The translations under genes and the position numbers were made by a program. Of a stretch of DNA of 64,000 bases, positions 62,560-64,000 are shown piece after piece. The stretch is from Geodermatophilus tzadiensis (lineage in GTDB: Bacteria; Actinomycetota; Actinomycetes; Mycobacteriales; Geodermatophilaceae), in contig NZ_PVTG01000005.1 of the NCBI RefSeq assembly GCF_003002915.1, forward strand, positions 1 to 64,000, written 5' to 3'. The notes under the pieces were generated by a model. That model was not told the DNA's origin and did no database searches. It saw nothing but the letters and a program-made list of their open reading frames with translations. Positions within the stretch are counted from its first letter, which is position 1. Each line of letters opens with the position of its first letter.

Positions 62560-63344
62560 CGGCCCGTGAAGGACGGGACCCGCTTGGCCAGGAAGGCCTC
62601 GACCGCCTCGCGGTGGTCGGCGGTCCGACCGAGCTCGGCCTGCAGTCGCGCCTCCCGCGCCAGGCTGCTCTCCAGGGAGTCGGTCGCCGCTGCCGCCAGG
62701 ACGGCCTTCACGGCCCAGTAGGCCGCGGTCGGTCCCTGCGCCAGCCGTCCGGCCAGCGCCTGGGCCTCGGCGAGCACCGCCGCCGGATCGACGACCCGGT
62801 GCACCAGACCCCACTGCAGCGCGGTCTCCGAACTGAACGGCTCGGGGAGGAGCAGCAGCTCGGTGGCGCGTGACGTCCCCAGCGCGTGCACCAGCCGGGC
62901 GGCGAGCCCCGAGTCGCTGGACAGCCCGATGCCGGTGAACGCGGTGCCGAACTTCGCGCCGGCAGCCGCGACGCGCAGGTCACCGGCCAGGGCCAGTCCG
63001 AGCCCGGCGCCGACGCAGGCGCCGTTGACGCCGACCACCACCGGGACCGGCACCGCGGCGAGTGCCAGGGCCATCGGGTTGTAGGAGTCCGCGACGACGT
63101 CCATCGCCGTGGTGGGGTCGGCCCGCAGCGCCTCGACGTGCTCAGCCAGGTCCTGTCCGACGCAGAACGCCCGCCCGGACCCGGTGAGCACCACCGCGCG
63201 CACGTCCCCGTCGGCAGCGACGGCGCGCAGTGCGTCGGTGAGTTCCGTCCGGGATCGCCGGGACAGGCCGGGGGACTGCAGGGTGAGCGTGACGACGCCG
63301 TCGGCGTCGGTCCGGGTCACCGCGGGATCGGTCGTCGACGTCAT
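62556..63344 (-). CDS. Enoyl-CoA hydratase/isomerase (PaaG-like)
   Basis: 262-aa crotonase: FCVGQDLAEHVEALRADPTT and VNGACVGAGLGLALAGDLRV form the oxyanion hole; GTAFTGIGLSSDSGLAARLV is the PaaG-type active-site segment with Asp in place of Glu (SSDSG). This suggests the 1,2-epoxyphenylacetyl-CoA isomerase of phenylacetate catabolism. The N-terminal N(R)PxxLN block is unusual (SPGLSRRSRTEL). ATG 63344 follows GAGGAACCCGACG; the upstream frame is not needed. Confidence 0.85.
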   Translation of the reverse strand: MTSTTDPAVTRTDADGVVTLTLQSPGLSRRSRTELTDALRAVAADGDVRAVVLTGSGRAFCVGQDLAEHVEALRADPTTAMDVVADSYNPMALALAAVPVPVVVGVNGACVGAGLGLALAGDLRVAAAGAKFGTAFTGIGLSSDSGLAARLVHALGTSRATELLLLPEPFSSETALQWGLVHRVVDPAAVLAEAQALAGRLAQGPTAAYWAVKAVLAAAATDSLESSLAREARLQAELGRTADHREAVEAFLAKRVPSFTGR

Positions 63345-63373
63345 CGTCGGGTTCCTCGGGGTGGGAGTGCGGG

Positions 63374-64000
63374 TCAGGAGTAGGTGTGGAAGCCGCGTCC
63401 GGTCTTGCGACCGAGCTCGCCGGCCGCGACCTTGTCGCGCAGCAGCCGGGGCGGGGCGAAGCGCTCCCCGAGGGTCCGGTGCAGGTACTCGGCGATCGCC
63501 AGCCGGACGTCCAGGCCGACCAGGTCGGTGGACCGCAGCGGGCCCATGGGGTGGCGGTACCCCAGTTCCATGGCGGTGTCGATGGCCTCGGCGTCGGCGA
63601 CGCCCTCCTCGAGCATCCGGATGGCCTCCAGGCCGAGCAGCACGCCCAGCCGCGAGGAGGCGAAGCCGGGGGAGTCCTGCACCACGACGTCGGTCTTGCC
63701 CAGGGCCCGGACCCACCTGCTCGCCGTCCCGACCAGCTCCGGCTCGGTCTCGCGCGCGACGACGACCTCCACCAGCTTCGAGGCCGGAACCGGGTTGAAG
63801 AAGTGCAGACCCAGGAACCGGGCAGGCCGCTGCAGCACCGCGCCGAGCTCGGTCACGGACAACGAACTGGTGTTGGTGGCCAGGACGGCGTCGGGTCCGA
63901 CGGCGGACTCGGCGGCGCGCAGCACCTCGGCCTTCAGGTCGGCCCGCTCCGGCACGGCCTCGACCACCAGGTCGGTCCCGGCCGGGAGCTCCGCGGCCGA
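63374..64000 (-). CDS. paaH: 3-hydroxyacyl-CoA dehydrogenase (partial, 5' end beyond window)
   Basis: The last 208 codons of a dehydrogenase: VLATNTSSLSVTELG, FLGLHFFNPVPASKLVEVV with the catalytic His, and DSPGFASSRLGVLLGLEAIR. C-terminal domain with HPMGPLRSTDLVGLDV and KTGRGFHTYS at the end. The N-terminal Rossmann motif lies outside. With the neighbouring PaaG-like hydratase it fits PaaH, oxidising 3-hydroxyadipyl-CoA. Confidence 0.9.
   Translation of the reverse strand, partial: SAAELPAGTDLVVEAVPERADLKAEVLRAAESAVGPDAVLATNTSSLSVTELGAVLQRPARFLGLHFFNPVPASKLVEVVVARETEPELVGTASRWVRALGKTDVVVQDSPGFASSRLGVLLGLEAIRMLEEGVADAEAIDTAMELGYRHPMGPLRSTDLVGLDVRLAIAEYLHRTLGERFAPPRLLRDKVAAGELGRKTGRGFHTYS

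Overview
The window is high-GC DNA with GTG/ATG starts, strong AGGAGG-type ribosome binding sites and many 4-base ATGA/GTGA overlaps. It carries an S-(hydroxymethyl)mycothiol dehydrogenase and a mycothiol-dependent-isomerase-like domain, which are marks of an actinobacterium. The gene style suggests a soil actinomycete such as the Geodermatophilaceae or Pseudonocardiales, but the family is an inference. I see no rRNA, tRNA, CRISPR array, intact insertion sequence or prophage.

Layout. (1) 1-13.3 kb: N-methyl/one-carbon catabolism. Genes are an MBL hydrolase (partial), mscR, glyA, soxBDAG, dimethylglycine oxidase, a GntR-FCD regulator, L-serine dehydratase and purU. Together they take dimethylglycine to sarcosine, glycine, serine and pyruvate, and dispose of C1 units as formate or through mycothiol. 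A shared palindrome in front of glyA and in front of the regulator/serine dehydratase pair marks a probable regulon. A broken universal stress protein follows. (2) 13.6-20.4 kb: a formamide/short-amide island on the minus strand, with two tandem FmdA amidases, two FmdB zinc ribbons (one apparently using an ATC start), an AmiS/UreI channel and a MetX-like alpha/beta hydrolase. A divergent MFS carrier follows. (3) 20.5-31.2 kb: accessory DNA. It holds an EcsC-like protein, a metal-type MerR regulator with a classical operator and an overlapping 21-residue Cys/Asp peptide, a flavoprotein, and a RelE-toxin remnant. Two imperfect direct repeats bracket a 6-kb block of two nitroalkane-oxidase-like flavoenzymes, an SDR and two AraC regulators. 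Two small conserved proteins close the region.

(4) 31.5-36 kb: a minus-strand amine operon with a copper amine oxidase, a small protein, a His/Met-rich membrane protein, a TetR regulator and an acetylpolyamine-amidohydrolase-like HDAC. A perfect inverted repeat precedes it. (5) 36.4-46.3 kb: a single-chain fusion of a class-III PLP enzyme (phospho-lyase-like) with an aldehyde dehydrogenase, a TetR regulator, two APH/choline-kinase-type kinases, an APC permease, a SolA-type N-methyl amino acid oxidase and a histidine phosphatase. I read this as a candidate amino-alcohol pathway of uptake, phosphorylation, phospho-elimination and aldehyde oxidation. It ends in an in-frame SDR/MBL chimera. (6) 46.6-51.7 kb: an SDR, EthD, an ABM monooxygenase, two unfamiliar beta-sandwich-like proteins and a three-domain amidohydrolase. 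This is the least familiar cluster here. (7) 51.7-64 kb: phenylacetate catabolism, with paaABCDE plus a hydratase and thioesterase on one side, paaK-tetR-paaZ diverging, then P450, hydratase and 3-hydroxyacyl-CoA dehydrogenase genes. The amine oxidase could feed this module with arylacetaldehydes.

Functional calls rest on family motifs read by eye; no search was run.
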